A DNA stretch of 53,850 nucleotides from JAVBNC01 sp031551765. GTDB taxonomy: Bacteria; Desulfobacterota; Desulfovibrionia; Desulfovibrionales; Desulfovibrionaceae. Below, one piece after another: positions 24,872 to 33,450 of the stretch; the first letter of the stretch is position 1; every line of letters begins with the position of its first letter. The stretch lies in contig JAVBNC010000151.1 in the NCBI GenBank assembly GCA_031551765.1, positions 1 to 53,850 on the forward strand, given 5' to 3'. The notes under the pieces are model-generated. The model did no database searches and was not told the origin of the DNA. It saw only the letters and a list, made by a program, of their open reading frames with translations. The translations under genes were made by a program, and so were the position numbers.

Positions 24872-25884
24872 GACGTCACCGTTGTTGTTTCCGGAGCTTG
24901 CGAGCTTTTCTCGGGCATTGTTTTAAAGCAGGCCACCATGTGTCCGGATTCCAGCTCCCGCATTTCCGGGCTGTTCTTGTAGCAGGCCTCGTCGGCCAGA
25001 GAACAGCGCGGCGCGAAACAGCAGCCGGGGATAAGATCCGTGGGGTCCGGCGGCAGGCCGGGAATGGTGGTCAGACGGTTCACGTTCTTGGTCAGGTCGG
25101 GGATGGAGTTGAACAAGCCCCGCGTATAGGGGTGCGCGGGGTTGCGGAACAACTGGCGTTTTTCCGCCCATTCCACGATGCGCCCGGCGTACATGATGGC
25201 CACGGTGTCGCAGGCTTCCGCCACAATGCCCAGGTCGTGGGTGATAAGAATGGTGGCCGTGTGGAAGTGTTCCTTGAGCTGGTTGATCAGCTCCAGCACC
25301 TGGGCCTGAATGGTCACGTCCAGGGCGGTGGTGGGCTCATCCGCTATCAGCAACTGAGGGTTGCAGGCCAGCGCGATGGCTATCACCACCCGCTGCTTCA
25401 TGCCCCCGCTGAACTGGTGCGGGTAGTCCGGGCCGCGTTCCGGCCGTATGCCCACCAGGCCCAGCATTTCCCGCGCCTTTTCGTGCGCTTCCTTGTCCGT
25501 GACCTTCTGGTGCAGGCGCACCACTTCCGCTATCTGGTCTTCCACGGTCATGACCGGGTTCAGCGAAGTCATGGGGTCCTGGAAAATCATGGATATTTTC
25601 CCGCCCCTGATCTGCCGCTTTTTCTCGGCCGTGGCCCGGAGGATATCCTCGCCCTCAAAGACTATTTCCCCTTTGGCGATACGGCCGGGCGGGCAGGCGA
25701 TAAGCTGCATGATAGCCAGCGCCGCGGTGGTTTTGCCCGCGCCGGTTTCCCCGACCAGCCCCAGGGACTCGCCTTTGCGTATCGTAAGGTTCAGCCCTTC
25801 CACAGCCCTGACGATGCCGGTATCCGTGTAAAAGTGAACAGACAGATCCTTGATGGAAAGCAGGGTTTCTTGCGATTCAGTCAT
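24868..25884 (-). CDS. ABC transporter ATPase, DppD/OppD type
   Basis: A 338-residue ATPase with GETGAGKTT (Walker A), FSGGMKQR signature, LLIADEPTTALD (Walker B), LITHDLGIVAE and the C-terminal GCCFAPRCSLADEAC motif of the DppD type. It pairs with the DppF-like ATPase. The frame is open upstream to 26070, but that stretch is a palindromic repeat; GAGGAG lies 5 bases before the ATG at 25884 (2 bases before an ATG at 25887). A 151-bp palindromic element lies between this gene and the dppC-like gene, splitting the operon. Confidence 0.93.
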   Translation of the reverse strand: MTESQETLLSIKDLSVHFYTDTGIVRAVEGLNLTIRKGESLGLVGETGAGKTTAALAIMQLIACPPGRIAKGEIVFEGEDILRATAEKKRQIRGGKISMIFQDPMTSLNPVMTVEDQIAEVVRLHQKVTDKEAHEKAREMLGLVGIRPERGPDYPHQFSGGMKQRVVIAIALACNPQLLIADEPTTALDVTIQAQVLELINQLKEHFHTATILITHDLGIVAEACDTVAIMYAGRIVEWAEKRQLFRNPAHPYTRGLFNSIPDLTKNVNRLTTIPGLPPDPTDLIPGCCFAPRCSLADEACYKNSPEMRELESGHMVACFKTMPEKSSQAPETTTVTS

Positions 25885-25973
25885 CATGGCTCCTCTAAGG
25901 CGGCTCAGGTTTGCTGTTCGGAAGCCCGCCGCTTTTGGCGGCGGCGTCGCCCCGCGGCGCTGGAGCGCGTTCC

Positions 25974-26124
25974 AGGGGCTGTCTCTAAAAAGACGGATTT
26001 TGTTCCCTGGCAAGGAAAAGGGCGATTTTGGGCCAGGGATAGTACTCTTACGGTACAGCCCTGGACCCAAATCTCCCTTTGACGCAGTCCAGGGGGCAAA
26101 AGACGCTTTTTAGAGACAGCTCCT
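25974..26124. repeat. Long palindromic element, family 2, copy B
   Basis: About 151 bases with arms GGGGCTGTCTCTAAAAAG / CTTTTTAGAGACAGCTCC and a second nested pair CCCTGG.../...CCAGGG. The centre is GTACTCTTACGGTAC, the reverse complement of that in copy A (13188). The outer arms differ from copy A but remain complementary. The right end abuts the TAG stop of the dppC-like gene (26123-26125). Located inside the ABC operon. Confidence 0.78.
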
Positions 26125-26980
26125 AGCGCTTCAACTTGGGGTCCATGGCGTCACGCAGGCCGTCGCCCACGAAGTTAAGAGCCATGATGGTGATCATGAT
26201 GGCCAGACCGGGGAACACCGTCATGTAGGCGTAATCGCGGATATAGCCCCGGGCGCCAGCCAGCATGCCGCCCCATTCCGGGAACGGCGGCTGGATGCCC
26301 AGTCCCAGAAAGCTCAGGCTGGCCGCGGCCAAAATGGCCTGGGCCACGCGCAAGGTGGCCTGCACGATAATGGGCGCGCTGCAGTTGGGCAGCACGTGCC
26401 GGAAAATGATCCACGAATCCCGCGCGCCCATGCACTGGGCCGCTTCAATGAATTCCTGCCCCACAATGGACAGCACGGCCCCGCGCACCACCCGCGCGAA
26501 GGTGGGCATGGCGGCCAGGCCCACGGCTATGGTCAGGTTGAGCAAACCCGGTCCCAACGCGGCCGCGATGGCGATGGCCAGCAGAATTTGCGGGATGGAC
26601 AGGAAAATATCCATGATCCGCATGATGACCTCGTCCAGCTTGCCGCCGTAATACCCGGCAACGGCGCCCAGCAGCCCGCCGCTGATCATGGCCAGGCTCA
26701 CCGCGAACAGGCCCACCTGCAAAGATACCTGCGCGCCGTAAATGATGCGGCTCAGGATATCCCGGCCGAATTCGTCCGTGCCCAGCCAGTGCTGCGCGCT
26801 GGGCGGCTCGAAAGCCATGACGATATCCTGCTCCGCGTAATGGTAGGGAGCGATGAACGGCGCGAACACCGCCACGAAAACAACGGCGGCCAGCACCAGC
26901 ATGCCCAGTATGGCCAGGCGGTTGCGGCGCAGGCGCACCAGGGTAAGATACAAGTTGCTGTTTTTCCTTAGAATGGCCAT
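26123..26980 (-). CDS. ABC transporter permease, DppC type
   Basis: A 285-residue inner-membrane permease with about six helices. It starts with a cytoplasmic NLYLTLVRLRRNRLAILGM segment and has the LGTDEFGRDILSRI motif typical of DppC/OppC. The ATPase-coupling EAA loop is EAAQCMGARDSWIIFRHVLPN. It forms the channel with the DppB-like permease. AAAGGAG precedes the ATG. The 3' end runs directly into a palindromic repeat. Confidence 0.93.
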   Translation of the reverse strand: MAILRKNSNLYLTLVRLRRNRLAILGMLVLAAVVFVAVFAPFIAPYHYAEQDIVMAFEPPSAQHWLGTDEFGRDILSRIIYGAQVSLQVGLFAVSLAMISGGLLGAVAGYYGGKLDEVIMRIMDIFLSIPQILLAIAIAAALGPGLLNLTIAVGLAAMPTFARVVRGAVLSIVGQEFIEAAQCMGARDSWIIFRHVLPNCSAPIIVQATLRVAQAILAAASLSFLGLGIQPPFPEWGGMLAGARGYIRDYAYMTVFPGLAIMITIMALNFVGDGLRDAMDPKLKR

Positions 26981-27022
26981 AGCGTCTCCTTTCCGGTCAA
27001 ACGTCCCTCAGGGGAAAAAGCA

Positions 27023-27952
27023 TCAGCGGTAGCGCGTGCGCAGTCTCGGGTCCACCCAGGCGTACAGAAGATCCACCAGGAGGTTGATGAGCACGTAGGC
27101 AAAGGCCATGTACAAGACCGCGCCCTGCACTATGGGGTAGTCGCGGGCCTTGATGGCGTCCACGGCCAGCCGCCCCACCCCGGGGATGGAAAACACCGAT
27201 TCGCACAGCACCGAGCCACCCAGAAGGTGCCCGAACTGAATGCCCGCGATGGTGATGATGGGGATAAGCGCGTTCTGCAAAGCGTGGCGGAAAATAATCA
27301 CGGATTCCTTCTGCCCCTTGGCTCTCGCCGTGCGCACGTAGTCGGAACGGATGACTTCCAGCATGCTGGACCGTGTCATGCGGGTGATGATGGCCATGGA
27401 CGTGGCGGAAAGCGTAATCCATGGCAAAATTCGCTGACTGAGCGAGTCAAAGCCCGACGACGGCAGGAACTGGAGTTTGACGGAAAAAAACAGCAGCAGC
27501 AAAATGCCCAGATAGAATATGGGCGTGGAAATGCCCAGCATGGCTATGACCATGGTGATGTTGTCGAAAATCGTATACTGTTTGATAGCGCAGATGGTGC
27601 CGAAAATAATGCCGAAGATCACGGCGATGGCCGTCGCGCCCGTGGCCAGCACCACGGTGGTGGGGAAAGTGCCCAGAACTTCCGTGGAAACCGGCCTTCT
27701 GGTGACGTACGAACGCCCGAAATCCTGATGCACCACGCCGTTGTAGACGAAAAGACCGTAGCGCACCACAAACGACTGGTCCAGGCCGTGTTCTTTGCGG
27801 AATTCCGCGACGCTCTCTTCCGTGGCGTCCTCGCCCAGGGCCAGCCGCGCGGGGTCGCCCGGCGTGAAGTACAAAAGCGAGAACAGGATGAAGGTTACTC
27901 CCAGGCCCACGGGGATCAAGGCTAAAATCCTTTTCATCAGAAACCGTGACAT
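27023..27952 (-). CDS. ABC transporter permease, DppB type
   Basis: A 309-residue permease with the DppB pattern: MKRILALIPVGLGVTFILF at the start, FTPGDPARLALG, and an EAA loop TARAKGQKESVIIFRHALQNALIP. Ends in DPRLRTRYR. The start at 27952 has AAAGGAG upstream; the frame remains open to 28045 through a GC-rich hairpin spacer that is not coding. First transporter gene after the RraA-like gene. Confidence 0.93.
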   Translation of the reverse strand: MSRFLMKRILALIPVGLGVTFILFSLLYFTPGDPARLALGEDATEESVAEFRKEHGLDQSFVVRYGLFVYNGVVHQDFGRSYVTRRPVSTEVLGTFPTTVVLATGATAIAVIFGIIFGTICAIKQYTIFDNITMVIAMLGISTPIFYLGILLLLFFSVKLQFLPSSGFDSLSQRILPWITLSATSMAIITRMTRSSMLEVIRSDYVRTARAKGQKESVIIFRHALQNALIPIITIAGIQFGHLLGGSVLCESVFSIPGVGRLAVDAIKARDYPIVQGAVLYMAFAYVLINLLVDLLYAWVDPRLRTRYR

Positions 27953-28071
27953 ATCCGCTCCTTTATTCGTCATTGGGGCGGGCGGCCCCCCGGCGGCGGC
28001 CCGCGCGGGCGGTTCAGCGCTGAAAAAGCCGAACCGCTCGCGCAAACGGGCCGCGCCGGGCGTCCGCCGCC

Positions 28072-28767
28072 TTATTCGTACGCGGCGTCAATGAATTCGC
28101 AGCCCTTGGCCTCCAGGCTTTTTTCCACCCAGGCGCGGTCGGCGGTGCCGTTGCACGCGGCCAGATACTTAGCCTTGTCGTTGGCGGAAAACTTCTTGGC
28201 GGCTTCCAGCAGCGCGGCCGCGTCCTGGCGGGGGATGATGATCACGCCGTCGGAATCGCCCAGCACGATGTCGCCGGGGTTGATGTGGATATTGCCGCAG
28301 GCTATGGGCACGTTGATTTCGCCCGGCCCTTCCTTGAACGGCCCGCCGGGGGTGGCGCCGGTGGCGTAGATGGGCACGCCCAGGTCGTACAGGGCGTCCA
28401 CGTCGCGGATGGGGCCGTCAAACACGAACCCGCCGACTTTCTTGAATTTCCCGTACGCGGCCATCACTTCGCCCATCAAAGACTGGCTGCGGTCGCCGCC
28501 GTTGGAAACGATGATGATATCCCCTGCCGCAGCCATGTTCAGCGCTTTATGCAGCATCAGGTTGTCGCCGGGCCGGGCTTTGACCGTCAGGGCCGGGCCG
28601 ACCATGGATCCGGAAAAGGGCTTGTTCATCAGGCGGATTTCCGAATTCAGCGCGCTGATGCGGCCCATGCAGTCGGCCACGTTGGCCGCGGGCAGTTCTT
28701 TGTACGCGTCGATCAGTTCCTGCGGGGGAAGGTTCCGTTTCATAAACACGCGAAAGCCTATGGACAT
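28072..28767 (-). CDS. RraA-like/HMG-CHA aldolase family protein
   Basis: A 231-residue protein of the RraA fold. Class II pyruvate-aldolase residues of this family are visible in GEVMAAYGKFKKVGGFVFDG, IRDVDAL and GDIVLGDSDGVIIIP, where the Arg-Asp and the later Asp bind Mg and substrate. Relatives cleave 4-hydroxy-4-methyl-2-oxoglutarate or decarboxylate oxaloacetate; others act on sugar-acid intermediates. AAAGGAG precedes the start. With the dehydrogenase upstream it suggests breakdown of a hydroxy or keto acid brought in by the ABC transporter. The older label 'dimethylmenaquinone methyltransferase' does not apply. Confidence 0.85.
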   Translation of the reverse strand: MSIGFRVFMKRNLPPQELIDAYKELPAANVADCMGRISALNSEIRLMNKPFSGSMVGPALTVKARPGDNLMLHKALNMAAAGDIIIVSNGGDRSQSLMGEVMAAYGKFKKVGGFVFDGPIRDVDALYDLGVPIYATGATPGGPFKEGPGEINVPIACGNIHINPGDIVLGDSDGVIIIPRQDAAALLEAAKKFSANDKAKYLAACNGTADRAWVEKSLEAKGCEFIDAAYE

Positions 28768-28810
28768 GGGAAACTCCTTTTTTTCGAACCGTTGCATTGA
28801 GTGAAGGCAA

Positions 28811-29704
28811 TCAACTATATTTCTTCGCATCCCAAAGGGCGTACATTTCCCCGGCCGTCTTGGGCGTCGCGCCGCCCAGTTCCTGCCGCAAGCCCAGCTT
28901 CGCGCTGCGCCGCATTCTCTCTATGGTCGCCTTGGCCATCACGGGCGTGATGCCGCATTCTTCCATCAGCGTCGCGCAGTCTTCCACTTCGTGGGCGCGG
29001 CGCTCGGCGTGGACCATGTTGCTGCGCGCGAGACGCACTATCCTTTCATCAAACGGGGTGCCCGCGTAGCCCGCGCCCAGAGAGCGCAGCACTTCTTCCT
29101 CCACGCCCAGTTTGCGGGCGAAGAGCAGGGTTTCCACGGACAGCGCCTCCACCCCCTTGGTGAAGGAACTGCGCACCAGCTTCAGGGTGGAAGCCTTGCC
29201 CGCCGGGCCGGTAACGAACTCCATGCGCATGCCGTGCCCGTTCATGGTGCGGCACAATTCTTCCGCGCCGTTGCCGGAGCAGAGCATGGGCACCTTGTGG
29301 GCGTCCTGGGGCAGGGAGCCCATCATGGCCGCGTCCACGTAGCCCAGACCTTTGGCCGCAAACAGCGCGGCAATTTCCTGCTTTTGTTTGGGCTGCGCCG
29401 TGGTGACGTCGGCATAGATGGTTTCCGGCCGCAGAAAGGGCAGTGCCTCTTCCGCCACATTCCGGGCGTATTGCGCCTGCACGGCGCAAAAAACCAGGGA
29501 GCAATCCCGGACCAGCGCTTCCACGGAAGGGGCCAGTTCCGCCCCGGCATCCGCCACCCTGTCCAGCAGCACCCGGCGGTAAGGCCCGTCAAGGTTTTGC
29601 GCCACGTCAAAAGCCTTGATGCCGTACAGCCCTTCGCCTTTCAGGCCCTTGGCCATGAAATAGCCCGCCTCGCCAAAACCGATGAAGCCTATCCGCACAG
29701 CCAT
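28811..29704 (-). CDS. NAD-binding 3-hydroxyacid-dehydrogenase-like protein (DUF1932 type)
   Basis: A 297-residue two-domain oxidoreductase. The N-terminal Rossmann domain opens with IGFIGFGEAGYFMAKGL. A catalytic Lys lies in STLKLVRSSFTKG (3-hydroxyisobutyrate/6-phosphogluconate type), and the C-terminal helical domain with ARSNMVHAERRAHEVED resembles DUF1932. Such enzymes oxidise beta-hydroxyacids such as L-threonate or related sugar acids. It is the first gene of the minus-strand ABC operon and faces the rpiR-type gene across a 176-bp AT-rich promoter region. Confidence 0.85.
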   Translation of the reverse strand: MAVRIGFIGFGEAGYFMAKGLKGEGLYGIKAFDVAQNLDGPYRRVLLDRVADAGAELAPSVEALVRDCSLVFCAVQAQYARNVAEEALPFLRPETIYADVTTAQPKQKQEIAALFAAKGLGYVDAAMMGSLPQDAHKVPMLCSGNGAEELCRTMNGHGMRMEFVTGPAGKASTLKLVRSSFTKGVEALSVETLLFARKLGVEEEVLRSLGAGYAGTPFDERIVRLARSNMVHAERRAHEVEDCATLMEECGITPVMAKATIERMRRSAKLGLRQELGGATPKTAGEMYALWDAKKYS

Positions 29705-29722
29705 GCCCGCCTCCTGGTGCTA

Positions 29723-29845
29723 CAATCCGCCGGGTTTTTTATTTTTTTTTGTTGCAATTTTTTTTTCATAAATTTAAAAAAGTAAAAATTACTTCAATCC
29801 GGCTTATCAAGGCGTCTTCCTTTTGGCAAGTTTTTTTCCGGATTG
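29723..29845. promoter_or_regulatory. Divergent promoter region with repeated CAATCCG boxes
   Basis: CAATCCG occurs at 29723-29729, CAATCCGG at 29795-29802 and its complement CCGGATTG at 29838-29845. A separate dyad AAGTAA-aaa-TTACTT covers 29780-29794. On plus, TTGCAA (29752-29757), 17 bases and TAAAAA (29775-29780) form a plausible promoter for the rpiR-type gene, with the dyad at its start site. These repeats are candidate binding sites for that regulator. The minus promoter was not resolved. Confidence 0.5.
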
Positions 29846-29880
29846 AGTATCTGGAAATTTTATTCCAAATAAAGGCTGCT

Positions 29881-30735
29881 ATGCCCAAAACGATCCTCGA
29901 CACCCTTGAGCAAGGCATGGAAAAATTCACCGGCGCGCAACGCCGGGTCGCCGACTATATTCTGAAAAACCCTTCCGAAGTGGCGTTCATGACCATAGAA
30001 AAACTGGCCCATCATTCCGGGGTCAGCGTGGCCACCATCATGCGGCTGGCTTACGCACAGAACTATGAAGGCTATTCGGACATGCAGAAAGACTTGCAGA
30101 AAATCGTTCTGCAGCAGGTTTCGCCGGGCGTGAAGCTTTCCGCCAACCTGAAAAAGCTGACCAACAACAAGCTGCTGCTGCAGTGCGCGGAAACGCAGAT
30201 CGAAAATATCCGCCGCACCGTCGGGTTTATTTCCGACGAAGTGGCGGAAAAGTCCGTGTGCATGCTGCTGGAATCCAAAAAAATTTATACCGTGGGGCTG
30301 CGCAGCAGCAAATCCATTGCCAGCTACCTGAACGAAGGGCTGAACCGCATCGGCATAGACTGCGAGCTGCTGATGCCGGAAACCGGCCGCATGTTGGGGC
30401 AACTGGCCCGGCTGGACAAGGATTCGCTGGTCATTCCCATTTCCTTTCCGCGCTACATCAGGCGCACGCTGGAAATAGCCACCGCAGCCAAAGAGCGCGG
30501 CGCTAAAGTGCTGGCCATAACGGACGGGCGCTCTTCTCCCCTGGCGGGCATTGCCGACCTGTTCATTCCCTGCGCGTTCGCCACGCTTTCCTTCCACAGT
30601 TCGACCCTGGGCGGCATTTTCGCCGCGGATTACCTGATAACGGCCCTTTCCCTCCTGGACCCCGGCAAGGCCAAGCGGGAGCTTGACGGCATTGAGCGGC
30701 TTCTCCAGCAGTTCGGCTCGAATATCCTGAAATAA
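29881..30735 (+). CDS. MurR/RpiR-family transcriptional regulator
   Basis: A 284-residue regulator with an N-terminal RpiR helix-turn-helix (ARRVADYILKNPSEVAFMTI-type region, then LAHHSGVSVATIMRLA) and a C-terminal SIS domain (IYTVGLRSSKSIASYL, ISFPRYIRRTLEIA, AITDGRSSPLA) that binds sugar phosphates or related acids. The start at 29881 has AAAGG 5 bases upstream. It diverges from the hydroxyacid/ABC operon and precedes a hydroxyacid dehydrogenase, so it probably controls both sides. Confidence 0.92.
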   Translation: MPKTILDTLEQGMEKFTGAQRRVADYILKNPSEVAFMTIEKLAHHSGVSVATIMRLAYAQNYEGYSDMQKDLQKIVLQQVSPGVKLSANLKKLTNNKLLLQCAETQIENIRRTVGFISDEVAEKSVCMLLESKKIYTVGLRSSKSIASYLNEGLNRIGIDCELLMPETGRMLGQLARLDKDSLVIPISFPRYIRRTLEIATAAKERGAKVLAITDGRSSPLAGIADLFIPCAFATLSFHSSTLGGIFAADYLITALSLLDPGKAKRELDGIERLLQQFGSNILK

Positions 30736-30772
30736 CGCCGGGGCCGCCCCCGGCAAACAGCGTGGGCTTTTT

Positions 30773-31723
30773 ATGAAAAACCTCTTTGTGCTTGACCCCA
30801 TACACGCTGAAGCCGTGGCCGCGCTGCGGGCCGACGCCTCCGTGCGCACCGTGACCTGGGATGACGAGGATATCGCCAACTGGAAGGAAAAAGCGGACGC
30901 CGTGATCGTCCGCGCGCGCCCCCTTTCCGGCGAGGAAATCAGAGCGGCCTGCAGGCTGAAGGTTATCGGCAGGCACGGCGCGGGGTACGACAAGGTCGAT
31001 ATTACGGCGGTCAAAGAGCGCGGCATCGCCCTGATCGTCACGCCGTTCGAAAATTCGCAGTCCGTGGCGGAACTGGCCGTGGCGCTCATGCTCAGCGCCG
31101 CCAGAATGATCCCCGCCGCCGCCAGCGCCGTTAAAAGCGGGGGCTGGAACGCGGCCAAAAAGCAGTTCGTGGGCAACGAGCTGGCCGAAAAAAAGGCGGG
31201 CTTCGTCGGGTTCGGCCGTATCGCGCAAAAAACGGCGGACATGCTGCGTTCGGCCTTTGCCATGGAAATATACGCCTACGACCCCTTTCTTAACGCCGGG
31301 CAGTGGAAGGCCCTGCCGGGCGCCACCCCCTGCGCGAGCCTGGAAGAGCTGTTCGCCGTCTGCGACTACGTCAGCCTGCACGCCCCCAAGACCCCGGAAA
31401 CGCAGAACATGATCAACAAAGCCGTGCTCTCCCATGCCAAAAAAGGGCTGATTCTGATCAACACCGCGCGCGGGGGCCTGGTGAACGAACAGGACCTGCT
31501 TGACGCGCTGCGTTCCGGAACCCTGGCCGCCGCCGCCAGCGACGTGCTGAGCCAGGAACCCGCCGGCGCGGACCACCCCCTGCTGGCCTGCGAAAACTTC
31601 ATCGCCACCCCGCATTTCGGCGGTTCCACAGCGGACTGCACGCGCAAAGTAGCCCTGGCCGTGGTCCGCGAAACCGTGGCCGCCCTGTCCGGCAAGGAAA
31701 ACAAGGCGTACCGGGTGGCGTAA
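30773..31723 (+). CDS. D-2-hydroxyacid dehydrogenase (phosphoglycerate-dehydrogenase-like)
   Basis: A 316-residue NAD-dependent dehydrogenase of the SerA-like group, without the C-terminal ACT domain of biosynthetic SerA. The N-terminal substrate-binding part includes IGRHGAGYDKVD; the nucleotide motif is VGFGRIAQ; the catalytic Arg is in NTARGGLV, Glu in SQEPAGADHPL and His in TPHFGGST. It follows the RpiR gene by 37 bases with a weak ribosome site. Likely part of the same hydroxyacid pathway as the divergent operon. (S)-sulfolactate dehydrogenases belong to this group too, but nothing here proves that substrate. Confidence 0.87.
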   Translation: MKNLFVLDPIHAEAVAALRADASVRTVTWDDEDIANWKEKADAVIVRARPLSGEEIRAACRLKVIGRHGAGYDKVDITAVKERGIALIVTPFENSQSVAELAVALMLSAARMIPAAASAVKSGGWNAAKKQFVGNELAEKKAGFVGFGRIAQKTADMLRSAFAMEIYAYDPFLNAGQWKALPGATPCASLEELFAVCDYVSLHAPKTPETQNMINKAVLSHAKKGLILINTARGGLVNEQDLLDALRSGTLAAAASDVLSQEPAGADHPLLACENFIATPHFGGSTADCTRKVALAVVRETVAALSGKENKAYRVA

Positions 31724-31841
31724 GCAAATAGCTGTCGAAGCCGTTGACCAGCGCCCGCATCCGCTGGTACATCTCGCGCGCCGCGCCTTCCGCAGGAGGG
31801 TTCGCGGTGTTTTCCGCGTTTTTGCAACCCACGGGCAGCGA

Positions 31842-33203
31842 GTGCATACGCCACAGACAGCCACGAACCATTCGTCCGCAACAGCGCGCATTTTGTCCGG
31901 CTGCGGGCTGTGCTGCGCCCTGCTCCTTTTGGCCGCGCATTATTACCGGGCCGGGGAGTACGGCGTAGCGCTCTCCACGGGCGGGGTTCTCCTTTTCCTC
32001 TGCCGGAACGTCCCCTGGCAGCGCTTTGCCGTCGCTTTTTTCCTGCTTTGGGGCGCGCTGGAATGGGGTGGAACGGCGTATTTCCTGGCCAAAACGCGGG
32101 CAAGTTTCGGCCTGCCCTGGTTGCGGGCGGCGGCCATTGTGCTGGGCATGGCGCTGGTCACGGGCCTGGCCGGACTGCACGCGCTGCGGAACGCGCAGCG
32201 TACGCTCGCGGCCTCGCCCCGGCCTCATGCGCTTCTGCAAGCCCTGACCTTTATGGGAACCTTTCTGGCGCTCTTTTACCTGCGCCAGGCTTCTCCCCTG
32301 CCCTTTCTGCTTCTGGAGCGCTACCTCCCGCTCTGGGGCAGCGTGGAAATATTCCTCGCCGCCTGGTACGCGGCCTTTATTGCGGGCAAGCTCGCGGACC
32401 CGCGTCAGAGCCGCAAAGCCCGGCGCCTGGCCTGGACGCTTTTCTGCGGCGTGTTTTTCGCGCAGTTCTTCCTCGGCGCGCTGGGTCTCACACACATGCT
32501 GCTCACGGGTACGCTCCACGCGCCCATTCCGGCGTTCATTCTTTTCGCGCCCGTTTTCCGGGCGTCCTTCAGCATGATGCCCGTTATCCTGACGCTGGCC
32601 GTGCTGCTCAGCGGCAGCGCGTGGTGCGGCCTGTTCTGCTATTTCGGCCCCCTGGATTCCCTGGCCGCCGGAACCGGGGCCGCGCGCCCCGCGCCCCCGG
32701 CCTTGCGAACGGCCCTGCGCCACGGCCGCCTGGCCGTGCTGCTCACCGGCTGCGCGGTGGCGGCCATGCTGCGCAAAGCCGGGGCGGACACGGCCGCCGC
32801 CCTGTCCCTGACGCTGCTGTTCGCGCTGGCGAGCCTCGCGTTTATGGCGTTCGTGTCGCGGCGCTACCGGGTCATGGCCCACTGCACCGGCTTTTGCCCC
32901 ATAGGTCTGGCGGTCAACGCCCTGGGCAGGCTTTCCCCATGGCGCATGCGGGTGGACAGCGCAAAGTGCGACAACTGCCGCGCCTGCGAAGCCGTCTGCA
33001 AATACGCCGCGATCACCAGAGAAAGCCGCGCGGCGGGCAAAACCTTATTCACCTGCTCCCTGTGCCGGGACTGCGCCGCGGTCTGCAAGCCGGGCGCCGT
33101 GGCCCTGGCCTGTCCCGGCCTTTCGCGGGAAAAGGCGGCCAGCCTCTTTGTGGGCCTGGTTTCCGGCCTGCACGCGCTGTTTCTGGCCGTGGCCATGGTG
33201 TAG
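31842..33203 (+). CDS. Polyferredoxin membrane protein with two 4Fe-4S clusters
   Basis: A 453-residue protein starting with GTG; no ATG fits upstream and the ribosome site is poor. Around nine to ten membrane helices span residues 15-340. Two short Cys motifs lie at membrane edges, WCGLFC (261-266) and HCTGFCP (348-353), as in NapH/NosR/RdxA-type proteins. Two CX2CX2CX3C clusters follow: Cys376/379/382/386 and Cys405/408/411/415. This is the pattern of membrane quinol-linked electron carriers; the exact partner is unknown. No redox partner gene adjoins it, which is unusual. Confidence 0.82.
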   Translation: MHTPQTATNHSSATARILSGCGLCCALLLLAAHYYRAGEYGVALSTGGVLLFLCRNVPWQRFAVAFFLLWGALEWGGTAYFLAKTRASFGLPWLRAAAIVLGMALVTGLAGLHALRNAQRTLAASPRPHALLQALTFMGTFLALFYLRQASPLPFLLLERYLPLWGSVEIFLAAWYAAFIAGKLADPRQSRKARRLAWTLFCGVFFAQFFLGALGLTHMLLTGTLHAPIPAFILFAPVFRASFSMMPVILTLAVLLSGSAWCGLFCYFGPLDSLAAGTGAARPAPPALRTALRHGRLAVLLTGCAVAAMLRKAGADTAAALSLTLLFALASLAFMAFVSRRYRVMAHCTGFCPIGLAVNALGRLSPWRMRVDSAKCDNCRACEAVCKYAAITRESRAAGKTLFTCSLCRDCAAVCKPGAVALACPGLSREKAASLFVGLVSGLHALFLAVAMV

Positions 33204-33217
33204 TGAAGAACTTCCGC

Positions 33218-33287
33218 CGAAGCCAATGAAGAATGAGGGCAGGGCGCAATGCGGCACGTCCGGTGCCGCATTGCGCCCTGCTTCGAC
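33218..33287 (+). terminator. Hairpin after the polyferredoxin gene
   Basis: A perfect 19-bp stem (33239-33257 with 33263-33281, outer end GCAGGGCGCAATGCGGCAC) flanked by CGAAGCC and CTTCGAC. It is a member of the GAAGCC...GCAGGG hairpin family. No T tract. It stands 15 bases after the stop and 4 bases before a three-hairpin element. Confidence 0.65.
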
Positions 33288-33290
33288 TCT

Positions 33291-33429
33291 TAGAGCAATT
33301 TCGCTATGAGATTGTCGCTTAACGGCGGGCAAAGCCCGCCTACGCCAATCTCGCGGGCGTTGCTGCACTGCGTTCCGCAACGCCAGAGCATTTCATCCGC
33401 ATAGACAATTTAAAAGTTGAAATGCTCTA
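33291..33429 (+). repeat. Three-hairpin TAGAGCA element, copy 6
   Basis: A 139-bp variant from TAGAGCAATTTCGC to TGCTCTA. The first stem is standard, but the second is GGCGTTGC/GCAACGCC, like copy 1 in position but with a different paired sequence. The third pair is GAGCATTTCA/TGAAATGCTC with a longer loop. It lies between convergent genes. Confidence 0.82.
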
Positions 33430-33450
33430 GGGCTTCGACAAAATTGCCTT

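Noticed and set aside
29749..29880. Upstream extension of the RpiR regulator
   Set aside because: The stretch is AT-rich promoter sequence with operator-like repeats; the start at 29881 has a ribosome site.
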